DNA from: Pseudodesulfovibrio thermohalotolerans
GTDB taxonomy: Bacteria > Desulfobacterota > Desulfovibrionia > Desulfovibrionales > Desulfovibrionaceae
Reading direction: 5' to 3'
Length of the DNA stretch: 64,000 nt
Assembly (NCBI RefSeq): GCF_021353295.2
Contig: NZ_CP120635.1
Location: 3,625,501-3,689,500, forward strand
The position numbers and the translations under genes were made by a program. Below, one piece after another: positions 46,275 to 56,080 of the stretch. A model generated the notes under the pieces. The model was not told the DNA's origin and ran no database searches. It saw nothing but the letters and a program-made list of their open reading frames with translations. Positions within the stretch are counted from its first letter, which is position 1; every line of letters starts with the position of its first letter.

Positions 46275-47882
46275 TTAGCCGAGGATTTCGGCCAGGTCGG
46301 CTTCGGGGGTGGAGATGGGGGCGATATTATAGTTGTCGACCAGGTAGTTGAGAACGTTGGGGGTGATGAAGGACGGCAGGGAGGGGCCGAGCTTGATGTT
46401 CCGGATGCCCAGGGCGAGCAGGGAGAGCAGAATGGCCACGGCCTTCTGCTCGTACCAGGAGAGCACCAGGGACAGGGGCAGGTCGTTGACGCCGCAGTCG
46501 AACGCCTTGGCCAGGGCCAGGGCTATCTGCACGGCGGAGTAGGCGTCGTTGCATTGGCCGATGTCGAGCAGACGCGGGATGCCGCCGATGTCGCCGAGCT
46601 GCTTGTCGAAGAAGCGGAACTTGCCGCAGGCCAGCGTCAGGATGACCGTGTCGGCCGGGGCCTGTTCAACGAACTGGGTGTAATAGTTGCGGCCGGGCTT
46701 GGCGCCGTCGCAGCCGCCGACCAGGAAGAAGTGGCGAATGTCGCCCGCCTTGACCGCCTCGATGACCTTGTCGGCCACGGACAGCACCGCGTTGCGGGCA
46801 AAGCCGGTCAGGACCGATCCCTTGTCCGCGTCCGCGTCGAAGCCGGGCATGGCGAGGGCGCGTTCGATGACGGGGGTGAAGTCGTCGTTGCCCACATGGA
46901 CCGCGCCGGGCCAGCCTACCAGGCCGGTGGTGAAGATATTGTCGATGTAGTTCTTGGGGTCCTGGATGCAGTTGGTGGTCATCAGGATGGCGCCGGGGAA
47001 TTCGGCGAATTCCTTTTTCTGGTTCTGCCAGGCGGTGCCGTAGTGTCCGGCCATGTGCGGGTACTTGTTCAGCTCGGGGTAGCCGTGGCAGGGGAGCATC
47101 TCGCCGTGGGTGTAGATGTTGATGCCCATGCCCTCGGTCTGCTTGAGCAGGGTGTCCAGGTCCTTGAGGTCGTGGCCGGAGACGAGGATGGCCTTGCCCG
47201 CGGTGGGCCCGAGCTTGACCTCGGTGGGAACCGGGTGCCCGTAGGCGGAAGTGTTGGCGTCGTCCAGGATCTCCATGGCCCGGATGTTGATGCGGCCGCA
47301 TTCCAGTCCGGCCTCCACGGCCTGCTCAAGGGTCAGGTCGGTGGCCAGGGTGGCGGCCAGCAGGGCCTGGATCTTGGCGTAGAGTTCGTTGTCCTCCTTG
47401 CCGAGGATGGCCGCGTGGTCGGCGTAGGCGGCCACGCCCTTCAGGCCGTAGGTAAGGGTGTGCTTGAGGGACTTGATGTCCGGGTTCGGCTCGGGGTCGT
47501 TGTCGACGCCGAATTCGCGCCCCTGGGCCACCAGGCCCGGGAGGTCGAGGGCGGGCATGAGGACTGCCGGGCCGCTGAACTCGACGCCGGAGACTTTGGC
47601 CTTGAGCCTGTCGCGCAGGGCCGCGCATTCGTTGATGAGTTTGACGAACCGGGCGTCGTCGAAATTCACGTTGGTCAGGGTGGAGAAGATCGCCTCCACA
47701 GTGAAGCGGTTGGCCTCGGCGTCCTCGATGCCCTGTTCGCGGGCGGCCATGGCCACCTGGGAAAGGCCCTTGGTGAAGTGGAGGAGGAGGTCTTGGAGGG
47801 TCGCGGTGGAATCGGTTTTGCCGCACACGCCGATCTTGGTGCAGCCGCCCTTGGCCGTCTGTTCACATTGATAACAAAACAT
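46275..47882 (-). CDS. hcp: Hybrid cluster protein (hydroxylamine reductase)
   Basis: 535 aa. The N-terminal cysteines [14 protein letters not shown] with GVC (CX2C-X7-CX5C) ligate the cubane cluster of class I Hcp. Later motifs, including [25 protein letters not shown] and [11 protein letters not shown], supply hybrid-cluster ligands. Hcp reduces nitric oxide or hydroxylamine and protects anaerobes from nitrosative stress. AAAGGAGCGACACC precedes ATG 47882. An FNR/HcpR-type palindrome lies upstream. Confidence 0.95.
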   Translation of the reverse strand: MFCYQCEQTAKGGCTKIGVCGKTDSTATLQDLLLHFTKGLSQVAMAAREQGIEDAEANRFTVEAIFSTLTNVNFDDARFVKLINECAALRDRLKAKVSGVEFSGPAVLMPALDLPGLVAQGREFGVDNDPEPNPDIKSLKHTLTYGLKGVAAYADHAAILGKEDNELYAKIQALLAATLATDLTLEQAVEAGLECGRINIRAMEILDDANTSAYGHPVPTEVKLGPTAGKAILVSGHDLKDLDTLLKQTEGMGINIYTHGEMLPCHGYPELNKYPHMAGHYGTAWQNQKKEFAEFPGAILMTTNCIQDPKNYIDNIFTTGLVGWPGAVHVGNDDFTPVIERALAMPGFDADADKGSVLTGFARNAVLSVADKVIEAVKAGDIRHFFLVGGCDGAKPGRNYYTQFVEQAPADTVILTLACGKFRFFDKQLGDIGGIPRLLDIGQCNDAYSAVQIALALAKAFDCGVNDLPLSLVLSWYEQKAVAILLSLLALGIRNIKLGPSLPSFITPNVLNYLVDNYNIAPISTPEADLAEILG

Positions 47883-48209
47883 GGTGTCGCTCCTTTGTTT
47901 CGATGAAAAGTCCTTGTTGCCTCGGTTGTAGGCCGGGTGGAGGCGCAAGGGTATGACTTGAGTCAAAAACAGGGGAAAGACATGCAAAAAAAGGCGGCCG
48001 GGAAAACGGAGGTCTGAAACGGCGGGTTGAGATCGGGCCGCGAAAAAACTGCTATTCCCGTTATAGAACAAAACATAGCCTATTCCCCGGCCAATGTCTT
48101 TATTATCCGGAAAAAGGCGGAATCAGCGGCCTGACCCGTATCCGTCGACTTTATTAATTTCCGCGTATTTGTTAGAGAACGGACGATTCATCTCGGTGCA
48201 GGGATTGTC
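47883..48209. other. Divergent intergenic region, hcp and sensor kinase promoters
   Basis: About 327 bases. The hcp-proximal part holds the regulatory palindrome and -10 described separately. The rest is mixed and AT-rich near the kinase gene, where no promoter could be chosen with confidence. No gene was seen. Confidence 0.5.
47925..47966 (-). promoter_or_regulatory. hcp: hcp promoter with FNR/HcpR-type operator
   Basis: On the minus strand TTGACTCAAGTCAT (47966-47953) contains the inverted repeat TGACT-CA-AGTCA. It is followed after 22 bases by a -10-like TACAAC (47930-47925). The palindrome centre is then 41.5 bases upstream of the expected transcription start, the exact position for a class II activator of the CRP/FNR family. 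HcpR is the known hcp regulator in this group. Confidence 0.6.
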
Positions 48210-49502
48210 ATGAAGAGACCGATTCGCCCACGCAGGGCCCGTGGCCCCCTCCTGCTCGCCTTCATGGCGCTGGCGGTCCTGCTCGCGCCCGGGATCGGGC
48301 GCGCCGCCCAGTCGAGCCAGATTCTTATGCTCAACTCCTATCATCAGGGGTTCATCTGGAGCGATGAGGTCAACGGCGGACTTGTGGACGTCCTGCGCCC
48401 CCGGGAAACGGGCATCACCCTGCACCGGGAATACATGGACACCAAGCGTGTGGCGTTCAACGACATTTACGAGCGTCAGTTGCTGAATGTTTACGCCCAC
48501 AAGTACAAGGGCGTGGGCCTCGATCTGATTCTGGCCACGGACAACGCGGCCTATGAATTCCTGTGCCGCCATCACGACAAGCTTTTTCCCGGGGTTCCGG
48601 TCGTTTTCGGCGGGGTGAACTTTTTTCAGCCCGACCAGCTCGAAGGCCATCCCCTGTTTACGGGCGTGGCCGAGATTCTGGACATGCGCCAGACAATCGA
48701 CTGCGCCCTGCGCCTCCATCCGGGCGTGAAGACCGTTTTCGTGGTCAACGACTATTCCTGCACCGGCAAGGCCGTTCGCAAGTCCCTCGAAGAACAGCTC
48801 TTCGGCCTTGCCCCGGACGTGGTCGTGGAGTTCAGCGATGACGAGGGGCTGCCCGGAGTCCTCGGACAGGTGGAGAGGCTGCCGAAAGACGCCGTGGTCC
48901 TGCTCGCCGCCTTCAACAAGGATTGCGAGGGACGGTATTACGGCAGGGACGAGGTGGCGCAGGCGGTCTCGGCCCGGTCCAGGGTGCCGGTCTACGGCAT
49001 CGTCGATGCGGACCTGGGGCACGGTATCGTGGGCGGCATGTTGGCCAACGGCCGCGACCAGGGCCAGGCCATGGCCCAGATCGCCCTCCACGTGCTGTCC
49101 GGGCGCTCGCCGGGCGCGATTCCCGTCCTCCAGGGCAGCTTGGTCAGCCCGAAGTTCGACTACGATCAGCTCAAGCGGTTCGGTATCAAGTTGGCCGGAC
49201 TTCCGGAGGGGAGCACGGTCATCAACCGGCCTGACTCCTTCTATCGCGAGCATTCCTCGCTGTTCCTGGTCGCCGTCACCTTCGGCGTCCTGCAATTCTT
49301 GATAATTCTCGCCCTGATTCTGAATATTTCGCGCAGACGCCGCGCCGAAAAGGAGCTGCGCAAGGTGAGGAGCGGGTCAAGGAGCGCACCAGCGAGCTGC
49401 GGGCGTCCGAAGAGGTCATGCGGACCATTTTCGATTTCTCCTATGACGCCATCATCATTCACGACGGCAAGGGACGCATTCTCGAAGTCAACCAGCGAAT
49501 GA
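48210..49502 (+). CDS. Sensor hybrid kinase, N-terminal part (ABC substrate-binding-like sensor)
   Basis: 430 aa as read. A signal peptide (LAFMALAVLLAPGIGRA) precedes a periplasmic domain of the ABC_sub_bind type (about 38-340; QILMLNSYHQGFIWSDE, FPGVPVVFGGVNFF). A membrane helix follows (FGVLQFLIILALILNI). After residue 384 or so the frame drifts into unrelated sequence. Adding one G after 49366 would join KELRKV to EERVKERTSEL and on into the downstream kinase, so this is very probably the front of a single gene of about 1,160 codons. Confidence 0.75.
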   Translation: MKRPIRPRRARGPLLLAFMALAVLLAPGIGRAAQSSQILMLNSYHQGFIWSDEVNGGLVDVLRPRETGITLHREYMDTKRVAFNDIYERQLLNVYAHKYKGVGLDLILATDNAAYEFLCRHHDKLFPGVPVVFGGVNFFQPDQLEGHPLFTGVAEILDMRQTIDCALRLHPGVKTVFVVNDYSCTGKAVRKSLEEQLFGLAPDVVVEFSDDEGLPGVLGQVERLPKDAVVLLAAFNKDCEGRYYGRDEVAQAVSARSRVPVYGIVDADLGHGIVGGMLANGRDQGQAMAQIALHVLSGRSPGAIPVLQGSLVSPKFDYDQLKRFGIKLAGLPEGSTVINRPDSFYREHSSLFLVAVTFGVLQFLIILALILNISRRRRAEKELRKVRSGSRSAPASCGRPKRSCGPFSISPMTPSSFTTARDAFSKSTSE

Positions 49503-51694
49503 TCGAGATGTTCGGCCTGGAAGGCATGGACCCGGCGGGCGTGTCCCTGGCAAGGGACCTTTCCAGCAAGGATACCCCGCTGCGTTTCATGGCCGCCACC
49601 ATGCGCGAGGTCCTCGAAGGCAAGGCGCACCACCTGGAGTGGCGGGCGCGCCGCTACCGGGACGGTCGGGAGTTCGACGTGGAGGTCCACCTGTCCCGCA
49701 TCACCTACCGGGGCGAGACGGCCATCCTCGCGAACATCCGCGACATTTCGGCCCGCAAGGAGTCCGAGAACGTCATCCGGCAGAACCTGGTCAAGTTCGA
49801 GGCCATCCTGGAAAATTCGCTCATGGGCATCGCCATGAGCGTGGGCCGCAAGATCGTGACCATCAACCGGCGGGGCGCGGAAATATTCGGCTACACGCCC
49901 GAAGACATTCGCGACAACACCCTGAATCTGCTGCTTGGCCATTATCAGACCGAAGACGACTTCGCCCAGGCCGCCAAGGCCGCCCTGTCCGAACGCGGGG
50001 AGTTCAACACGGAGCAGGCATTCCGGAGCAAGAGCGGCTCAACGGTCTGGTGCCGCATGTACGCCAAGACCGTGGACCGCGGCGATCTGTCCAAGGGCGT
50101 CATCTGGGCCTGGGACGACGTCACCGAGAACCGCAAGGCGCAGGAGGACCTGCTTCGCACCCGCGAGGACGCCGAGGCCGCCAACCGGGCAAAATCGGAG
50201 TTCCTGGCCGCCATGAGCCACGAAATCCGAACTCCCATGAACGCCATAGTGGGCATGACCGAGATCACCCTGCAGACCGACCTGTCCGACGATCAGCGGG
50301 ACTATCTCAAGACGGTCAAGGACTCGGCTCAGCATCTTCTTTCCATCATCAACGACATCCTCGACCTGTCCAAGATCGAGGCGCGCAAGCTTGAGCTGGA
50401 CCACGTGGACTTCGACCTGCCCTTCCACGTGCGCACGACCATCAAGGGACTGGAGGTCCAGGCCCGGCAAAAGGGGCTGGACATGGTCCTCGAAATCGAC
50501 GAGGGCGTGCCGAGCTGCGTCAAGGGCGATCCCCTGTCCCTGAGGCAGGTGCTCGTCAATCTGGCGGGCAACGCCGTGAAGTTCACCCACCGGGGAGCCA
50601 TTTCCATTCGCGTCCGGCCGGCCTTCGGCCCCGGCCCGGACCCGGAGCGGACAGTGGGCGTGACCTTCGCCGTGGAGGACACGGGCATCGGCATTCCGCG
50701 CGAGTTCCTGGAATCCATCTTCCAGAGCTTCTCCCAGACCACCCGCGCCTTCGGGGGCACGGGCCTTGGGCTGGCCATCTGCAAGCAGCTCATCAGCCTC
50801 ATGGGCGGTGCCATCCAGGTGGAGTCCACCGTGGGCAAGGGGAGTGTCTTTTCCTTCACGGCCTGGTTCGAGCCGGGCTTCTCCTGCCCCATGCCCGCCG
50901 ATGATGTCCCGCAGCGGCCCGAGTCCCCGGTCCGGCCCGTTCGCGTGCTGGTGGCCGAGGACAACGACGTCAACGTCATGGTCACCACCCTCAAGCTTGA
51001 GGATCTGGGCTACACCTATTCCGTGGCCAAGACCGGCCTCGAAGTCCTGGACCTGCTCAAGCGCGAACCTTTCGACCTCATTCTCATGGACATCGAAATG
51101 CCGGTCCTGGACGGTATCTCCACCACCAAGGCCATTCGCTCCGCCGTGCCGGGCGGCCCCATCCCGGACCCGAATATACCGATTATCGGGGTCACGGCTC
51201 ACGCCCTGAAGGAGTTCCGGGACAAAAGCCTCGACGCGGGCATGGACGATTATGTGGCGAAGCCCGTGGATTTTCACGAGCTGTCCGTAATCATAAACCG
51301 GCTTATCGGAGCTGTCCCCGCGCCGCCTCCTCCCGCCTCCGGTTCCGGTCCCGCCGAGACCGAGGCCCTGGACGCGCTGCCCGCCTGGACGCCGGATTCA
51401 GCCATGGAGCATCTGGGCGTGGACGAGGCCATTTTCGCCGATTTCCTGGTCACGGCCCGGATCGAGCTCAACCTTCTGCTCGACGAATTGGGGCAGGCCC
51501 TTGGTTCCGGCGCGGTGTCCAAGGCCGAGGAACTGGCCTACACGGCCCGGTCCGTATGCACCGCCATCGGGGCCAATGCGGCGGCCCTGGCCGCGGGCAC
51601 TCTGTCTTCGGCCTGCCACGGCGACGGCACTGCCGAGGCCGCTTTCGAGCGGTTCCGCGAGGAAGTCGGAAATCTTATGAAAGTCATGGACTAA
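49418..51694 (+). CDS. Sensor hybrid kinase, C-terminal part (PAS-PAS-HisKA-HATPase-REC-HPt-like)
   Basis: 758 aa from the first ATG, which has no ribosome site. Two PAS domains (1-120, 125-245) are followed by HisKA with the phosphoacceptor in AAMSHEIRTPMNAIVG. The ATPase domain has TGLGLAICKQLISLMGG. A receiver has the phospho-Asp in LILMDIEMPVLDG. The C-terminal helical domain resembles HPt, but where HPt has His (AHTLK) this has AYTARSV, so it lacks the phosphorylatable residue. It should be the continuation of the upstream frame. Confidence 0.78.
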   Translation: MRTIFDFSYDAIIIHDGKGRILEVNQRMIEMFGLEGMDPAGVSLARDLSSKDTPLRFMAATMREVLEGKAHHLEWRARRYRDGREFDVEVHLSRITYRGETAILANIRDISARKESENVIRQNLVKFEAILENSLMGIAMSVGRKIVTINRRGAEIFGYTPEDIRDNTLNLLLGHYQTEDDFAQAAKAALSERGEFNTEQAFRSKSGSTVWCRMYAKTVDRGDLSKGVIWAWDDVTENRKAQEDLLRTREDAEAANRAKSEFLAAMSHEIRTPMNAIVGMTEITLQTDLSDDQRDYLKTVKDSAQHLLSIINDILDLSKIEARKLELDHVDFDLPFHVRTTIKGLEVQARQKGLDMVLEIDEGVPSCVKGDPLSLRQVLVNLAGNAVKFTHRGAISIRVRPAFGPGPDPERTVGVTFAVEDTGIGIPREFLESIFQSFSQTTRAFGGTGLGLAICKQLISLMGGAIQVESTVGKGSVFSFTAWFEPGFSCPMPADDVPQRPESPVRPVRVLVAEDNDVNVMVTTLKLEDLGYTYSVAKTGLEVLDLLKREPFDLILMDIEMPVLDGISTTKAIRSAVPGGPIPDPNIPIIGVTAHALKEFRDKSLDAGMDDYVAKPVDFHELSVIINRLIGAVPAPPPPASGSGPAETEALDALPAWTPDSAMEHLGVDEAIFADFLVTARIELNLLLDELGQALGSGAVSKAEELAYTARSVCTAIGANAAALAAGTLSSACHGDGTAEAAFERFREEVGNLMKVMD

Positions 51695-51788
51695 TACGCC
51701 TCCTCCCACTATCCTTCCAATACTGGGCGGACAACTCGTTCCGTCATCACCCTGGTACGCGCTCTCTTTGGCGATGAGGAGGCAGGCC

Positions 51789-52958
51789 ATGCCCGGCGAG
51801 GAACATTCCGAATTGCGGAAGTTCGTGGCCCCGGAGTTCGTCTTCGGCGCCGGCGCGGCCATGCTTGCCGGTCAATACGCCGCAAACCTGTCCGCGAAGA
51901 AGGCGCTGGTGGTCAGCGGGCCGACCCTGGAATCCATCGGCTGGACCGGCCTGATCGTGGATTCCCTGACCCGGGAAGGCGTGGACCGCGCCGTGTTTAC
52001 CGGAGTCTCCCCCAACCCCCGACACGAAGAGGTCATGACCGGCGCGGAGGTCTACCGCCGCGAGGGGTGCGACGCCATCGTGGCCGTGGGCGGCGGTTCG
52101 CCCATGGACTGCGCCAAGGCCATCGGCATCGTCTGCACCAACGATCGCCATGTGCTTGAATTCGAGGGCGTGGACAATGTCGACCGTCCCGGCCCGCCGC
52201 TTATCTGCATTCCCACCACGGCAGGAACCGCCGCGGACGTCTCCCAGTTCTGCATCATCAGCGACCCGGACCGAAAGGTGAAGATCGCCATCGTCTCCAA
52301 GACAATGGTGCCGGATGTGGCCCTCATCGATCCCCGGCTGACCGTGACCATGGACGAAACGCTCACGGCCCATACCGGGCTGGACGCCCTGACCCACGCG
52401 GTCGAAGCCTTTGTTTCCAACGCCGCCTCGGCCATCACCGATCTCAACGCCCTGGAGTCCATGCGGCTCATTCGGACGCATCTGAAAGGGGCGGTGGAGC
52501 GTCCGGACGACATGATCGCGCGCACCGGCATGATGCTCGCCTCCACTTATGCCGGGCTGGCCTTTTCCAACGCCATTCTCGGCGCGGTGCACGCCATGGC
52601 GCACAGTATGGGCGGCCTGCTCGACCTGCCCCACGGCCTGTGCAACGCCATCCTTCTGGATCGCGTCATCGACTACAATTTCGACTCCGTTCCCGAAAAA
52701 TACCGCCGCATGGGCATCGCCCTGGGCGCGGACATTCCTCCCGACGTCCCGTCCGGGGAGGTCCGGGCGCGTACCGTTGATGTGGTCCGGGCCCTCAAGC
52801 GGGACGTGGGCGTGACCGACACTTTGGCGGAGCTGGGCATCAAGCCTGACGATTTGCCCCTGTTGGCCCGCAACGCATTGGCTGACGTCTGCATGTTGAC
52901 AAACCCCAAACAACCCTCGGCAGATGACCTCATCGAAATTTTCAGGCAGAGCCGCTGA
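51789..52958 (+). CDS. Iron-containing alcohol dehydrogenase
   Basis: 389 aa, group III Fe-ADH family. NAD-binding GGGSPMDCAKAIG and PTTAGTAADVSQF, and metal ligands in DALTHAVEAF and HAMAHSMGGLLDLPHG. It oxidises or reduces short-chain alcohols or aldehydes in the cytoplasm. ATG 51789 follows GAGGAGG; an upstream in-frame ATG at 51768 is less likely. Its end overlaps the next kinase gene by 35 bases. Confidence 0.92.
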   Translation: MPGEEHSELRKFVAPEFVFGAGAAMLAGQYAANLSAKKALVVSGPTLESIGWTGLIVDSLTREGVDRAVFTGVSPNPRHEEVMTGAEVYRREGCDAIVAVGGGSPMDCAKAIGIVCTNDRHVLEFEGVDNVDRPGPPLICIPTTAGTAADVSQFCIISDPDRKVKIAIVSKTMVPDVALIDPRLTVTMDETLTAHTGLDALTHAVEAFVSNAASAITDLNALESMRLIRTHLKGAVERPDDMIARTGMMLASTYAGLAFSNAILGAVHAMAHSMGGLLDLPHGLCNAILLDRVIDYNFDSVPEKYRRMGIALGADIPPDVPSGEVRARTVDVVRALKRDVGVTDTLAELGIKPDDLPLLARNALADVCMLTNPKQPSADDLIEIFRQSR

Positions 52959-54228
52959 TCCCGCGCGAAGGCGTGCCGAGGAGCGGGAAAAGCTCATCGG
53001 CCTGGGAAGGCGGTCCATCAGCAAGAGCTATTACCCGGAGCTCAGGAGCAGGCTGGACGAGCTTGAGCATTTTCGCGCCCTGCTGGATCGGGTCAACGAC
53101 GCCATCCTCGTGGTGGACGCGGATACCGGAATTATCCTGGACGTCTCGGGCTCGGCCGACACCCTGCTCGACTGCGACCCGGATCGCCTCCGGGGCCTGT
53201 GTTTCAGCGATATCCTGCCGCTTCACATAGGGCGTTTCGCCGACAATCTTTTTCACAACAAGACCAGGACCGTGCGCCTGGAGACCGAGTTTCTCAGCCC
53301 GGTCAGTCCGGACAGGCCGCCCGTCCCGGTGGACCTGACCCTCAGCCTGGTCTCCTTCCGGGACAAGCGCCAGGCCATCATCGTGGCCAGGGACATCAGC
53401 GAGCGGAAGCAGAACGAGCGGGCCCTCAAGCGCAGCCACGACCAGCTTGAAAAACGCGTTCGCGAACGGACCCGGGAGCTGGACCGCGCCAACAGGGCCA
53501 AGTCCGAATTTCTGTCCACTGTTTCCCATGAGTTGCGTACTCCGCTGACCGCCGTGCTCGGCTTTGCCAAGATCACCGGCAAGAAGCTGGGCAATTCCAT
53601 TTTTCCGGCCATCGAAGCGTTTGCGGATCAGGAACTCAGGACCGAGATGGCGATGGTTCGCAAGAATCTCGAAATCATTGCCAGCGAGGGGCGGCGGCTC
53701 ACCATGCTCATCAACGACGTCCTCGACCTGGCCAAGATGGAGGCGCATCGCGTCGAATACGACAAGGCGCCCATCCATCCCGAGGATTTCATCCTCAGGA
53801 CCGTGGAGGCCACTTCGTCCCTGTTCGACGATTCCGGGCTTCCCTTGCGGCTGAGAATCGAGCCCGGCCTGCCCATGGTCGAGGGCGACGCGGGAAGGCT
53901 CATGCAGGTGATGGTCAACCTTTTCTCCAATGCGGTGAAGTTCACCTCCAACGGCAATATTACCTGCACGGCGTGCGCCGCCGATAGCGACGTGCGCATC
54001 AGCGTGGCTGACACCGGCGTCGGCATCAGGCCGGAATGCTTTGAATCCATTTTCGAGGAATTCACCCAGGCGGGCCAACGTCAGGCCGACCGCCCGGCGG
54101 GCACCGGCCTCGGCCTGACCATATGCAAGCACATCGTGGAAGGCCACGGCGGGCGCATTTGGGTCGAAAGCCGGGTGGGGAGCGGCAGCACGTTCATTTT
54201 CACCCTGCCGGTCCTGAAGAACGCCTAG
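52924..54228 (+). CDS. PAS sensor histidine kinase, soluble
   Basis: 434 aa with no membrane segment. A PAS domain (about 50-165; ILVVDADTGIILDVSGSAD) leads through a coiled coil to HisKA (FLSTVSHELRTPLTAVLGF) and an ATPase domain with NLFSNAVKFTSNG and TGLGLTICKHIVEGHGG. Its start lies inside the alcohol dehydrogenase gene, overlapping by 35 bases, which suggests coupled translation. It may sense metabolic state linked to that enzyme. No regulator is adjacent. Confidence 0.87.
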   Translation: MTSSKFSGRAADPARRRAEEREKLIGLGRRSISKSYYPELRSRLDELEHFRALLDRVNDAILVVDADTGIILDVSGSADTLLDCDPDRLRGLCFSDILPLHIGRFADNLFHNKTRTVRLETEFLSPVSPDRPPVPVDLTLSLVSFRDKRQAIIVARDISERKQNERALKRSHDQLEKRVRERTRELDRANRAKSEFLSTVSHELRTPLTAVLGFAKITGKKLGNSIFPAIEAFADQELRTEMAMVRKNLEIIASEGRRLTMLINDVLDLAKMEAHRVEYDKAPIHPEDFILRTVEATSSLFDDSGLPLRLRIEPGLPMVEGDAGRLMQVMVNLFSNAVKFTSNGNITCTACAADSDVRISVADTGVGIRPECFESIFEEFTQAGQRQADRPAGTGLGLTICKHIVEGHGGRIWVESRVGSGSTFIFTLPVLKNA

Positions 54229-54258
54229 TCACGGCTTGCCGGAAGAGCGGCGTCGCCT

Positions 54259-54774
54259 CTAGCGTCTCGGGTGGGTTTTGCGCCACTGGGCGGGCGTCAT
54301 GTCGAGCCCGCCCTTGCTCCAGAAGCCGAGCCGTTTTTTACGGGCTTCCTTTTCGGCCTGCTTGAAGCAGGGGTAGCGGTGGGTGTTCGGCTTGATCCTG
54401 ACGGGGATGGCCAGCCCGGCGCGGATAATCTCCTCGTTGAGCATGAGGCCGTCCGCGTACACGTAGGCCAGGGTGCGGCCGTAACGGTCCCGCCGCCGTT
54501 TGTCGAACTCCAGGCGCAGGGTCTTCTTGTAGCAGAAGCGGAGGGAGAACTCCCGGGCCTTGCGGCTGTATTCCTGTCTGTATTCCGGGGCGTCCACGCC
54601 GATGAGGCGAACCTCAAGAGCGTCGCCCCGGTATTCAACGCGCAGGGAGTCGCCGTCTATGACGCCGAGAAAACGGACCTTGATGTCCGCGACGGCGGTT
54701 CCGGGAAGGAGGCAGACGGCGAGGAGGGCCAGGACGAGCGGGCAAAGCGGGAAAAGAATATTGCGGCGTAACAT
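54259..54774 (-). CDS. Secreted thermonuclease (SNase-like)
   Basis: 171 aa with a signal peptide (LVLALLAVCLLPGTAVA). The SNase fold retains the three catalytic residues of the staphylococcal enzyme: Arg in EVRLIG, Glu in APEYRQ, and Arg in DRYGRTLAYVY. It is a calcium-dependent DNA/RNA nuclease outside the cytoplasm. The ATG has only a weak ribosome site. It is divergent from the MBL-fold gene. Confidence 0.87.
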   Translation of the reverse strand: MLRRNILFPLCPLVLALLAVCLLPGTAVADIKVRFLGVIDGDSLRVEYRGDALEVRLIGVDAPEYRQEYSRKAREFSLRFCYKKTLRLEFDKRRRDRYGRTLAYVYADGLMLNEEIIRAGLAIPVRIKPNTHRYPCFKQAEKEARKKRLGFWSKGGLDMTPAQWRKTHPRR

Positions 54775-54835
54775 GCGTTGAGCATAGACTCTTTCATTGC
54801 ATCATTCCAGTATATCGCAACCTCGGAGGCTAGTC

Positions 54836-55672
54836 ATGGAACTGACATTTCTGGTGGACAACAACGCGCTGGTGGGCAGCCAATACATGGCCGAGGCCGG
54901 GCTTTCCATGTTCATCGAGGCCGACGGGCGGCGGGTGCTGTTCGACACCGGCTATTCGGACGCCTTTCTGGTCAATGCCGGGCGCAAGGGCATCGACCTG
55001 TTGCGTCTGGACTGGATAGCCCTTTCCCACGGCCACTTCGATCACACCTGGGGGCTGGATATGCTGGTCCGCCAGTATTTCCAGGCGGCCGTCAACCGGC
55101 GTCCGTACAGCCGCCCCGGGCTGATCGCGCACCCCAAGGCGCTGCTTTCCAAGCGCAAGGCAGTAGTGGCGGAGCTGGGTATGCTGCTGGGGGAGGACCG
55201 ACTGTCCCGGCTGTTCGACCTGACCCTTTCGCGGGAGCCCGTCCAACTGTCGGACTCCCTGACGACCCTGGGCGAAATCGAGCGGACCATGGACTTCGAG
55301 CCAGAGTCCACCCTGGGCGAGCGGCTGGAGGGGGACGGCTACGTGCCGGACGACCTTCCGGACGACACGGCCCTGGCTTATGTCTCGGACACCGGCCTGG
55401 TGGTCATCGCGGGCTGCGCCCATTCCGGCATCTGCAACACCGTGGAACAGGCCCGGCGGGTCACGGGCGTGGACAAGGTGCGCGCGGTGCTGGGCGGTTT
55501 TCATCTGCAAAAGGCCGGCCCCGAGCGGTTGGAGCCCACGGCCGATTACCTGGCGGCCCTGGACCTGGAAGGGCTGTGGTGCTGCCACTGCACGGACCTG
55601 GCCGCCAAGATCGGCCTGGCCGCGAAATGCCCGGTCCGCGAAGTGGGCTCGGGCCTGACCCTGACCTTCTAA
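54836..55672 (+). CDS. MBL-fold metallo-hydrolase (COG1237 type)
   Basis: 278 aa. The metal motif is ALSHGHFDHTWGLD, with further ligand regions VIAGCAHSGICNTVEQ and VLGGFHLQKAG. This resembles the COG1237 branch associated with pterin metabolism in archaea; the substrate here is unknown. ATG 54836 follows CGGAGGCTAGTC. It is not PhnP-like, though the locus elsewhere lacks phnP. Confidence 0.85.
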   Translation: MELTFLVDNNALVGSQYMAEAGLSMFIEADGRRVLFDTGYSDAFLVNAGRKGIDLLRLDWIALSHGHFDHTWGLDMLVRQYFQAAVNRRPYSRPGLIAHPKALLSKRKAVVAELGMLLGEDRLSRLFDLTLSREPVQLSDSLTTLGEIERTMDFEPESTLGERLEGDGYVPDDLPDDTALAYVSDTGLVVIAGCAHSGICNTVEQARRVTGVDKVRAVLGGFHLQKAGPERLEPTADYLAALDLEGLWCCHCTDLAAKIGLAAKCPVREVGSGLTLTF

Positions 55673-55726
55673 AACCCGCTTCCCTTCAATATCCTGTCGT
55701 TTTTTCGTTGGGCTGTTCCCGAACCC

Positions 55727-55752
55727 GAAAAGGGCCTCCCGAAGGAGGCCCT
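55727..55752 (-). terminator. Terminator of the capsid cassette
   Basis: AGGGCCTCC pairs with GGAGGCCCT (55731-55739 with 55744-55752), followed on the minus strand by TTTTCGGG. It lies about 50 bases after the 81-aa gene. Confidence 0.65.
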
Positions 55753-55801
55753 ATGGTTGGCCGGGGAATGGCCCCGTGCGGTTGCGCTGGCGGGTCGGAC
55801 G

Positions 55802-56047
55802 CTACGCGGCGATCACCGTGACCGTGCCGTCCGAGTTGGCGGCCACCATCATGTCGATGGCCGAGGCCCGGTTGGCGCCGGTGCAGGCGATGACGATGTC
55901 GCCGGTTTCCAGGTTGTAGTCCTCCACCGCCTGATCGAAGTAGCCGGAAGCGGTCACGGCCGCCGCCTCGTCCTCGGTGCGGTAGATGAACATCTGCTGG
56001 CCGGGCACTCCGCCCATGAGCCGCATGTCTTCGCTGATATAAGCCAT
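55802..56047 (-). CDS. Small phage-type protein downstream of capsid
   Basis: 81 aa. It reads [22 protein letters not shown] and then [14 protein letters not shown], and ends in a beta-rich segment VTVIAA. Similar short proteins (D-x-x-x-x-V-x-ASGYF, then GD) commonly follow major capsid genes in tailed phages; a head-stabilising role would be a guess. AAGGAG precedes ATG. It shares the leader ACAAGGAGAAACCAAT with the capsid gene. Confidence 0.68.
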   Translation of the reverse strand: MAYISEDMRLMGGVPGQQMFIYRTEDEAAAVTASGYFDQAVEDYNLETGDIVIACTGANRASAIDMMVAANSDGTVTVIAA

Positions 56048-56080
56048 GATTGGTTTCTCCTTGTTGTGGTTGGCTGCGGG

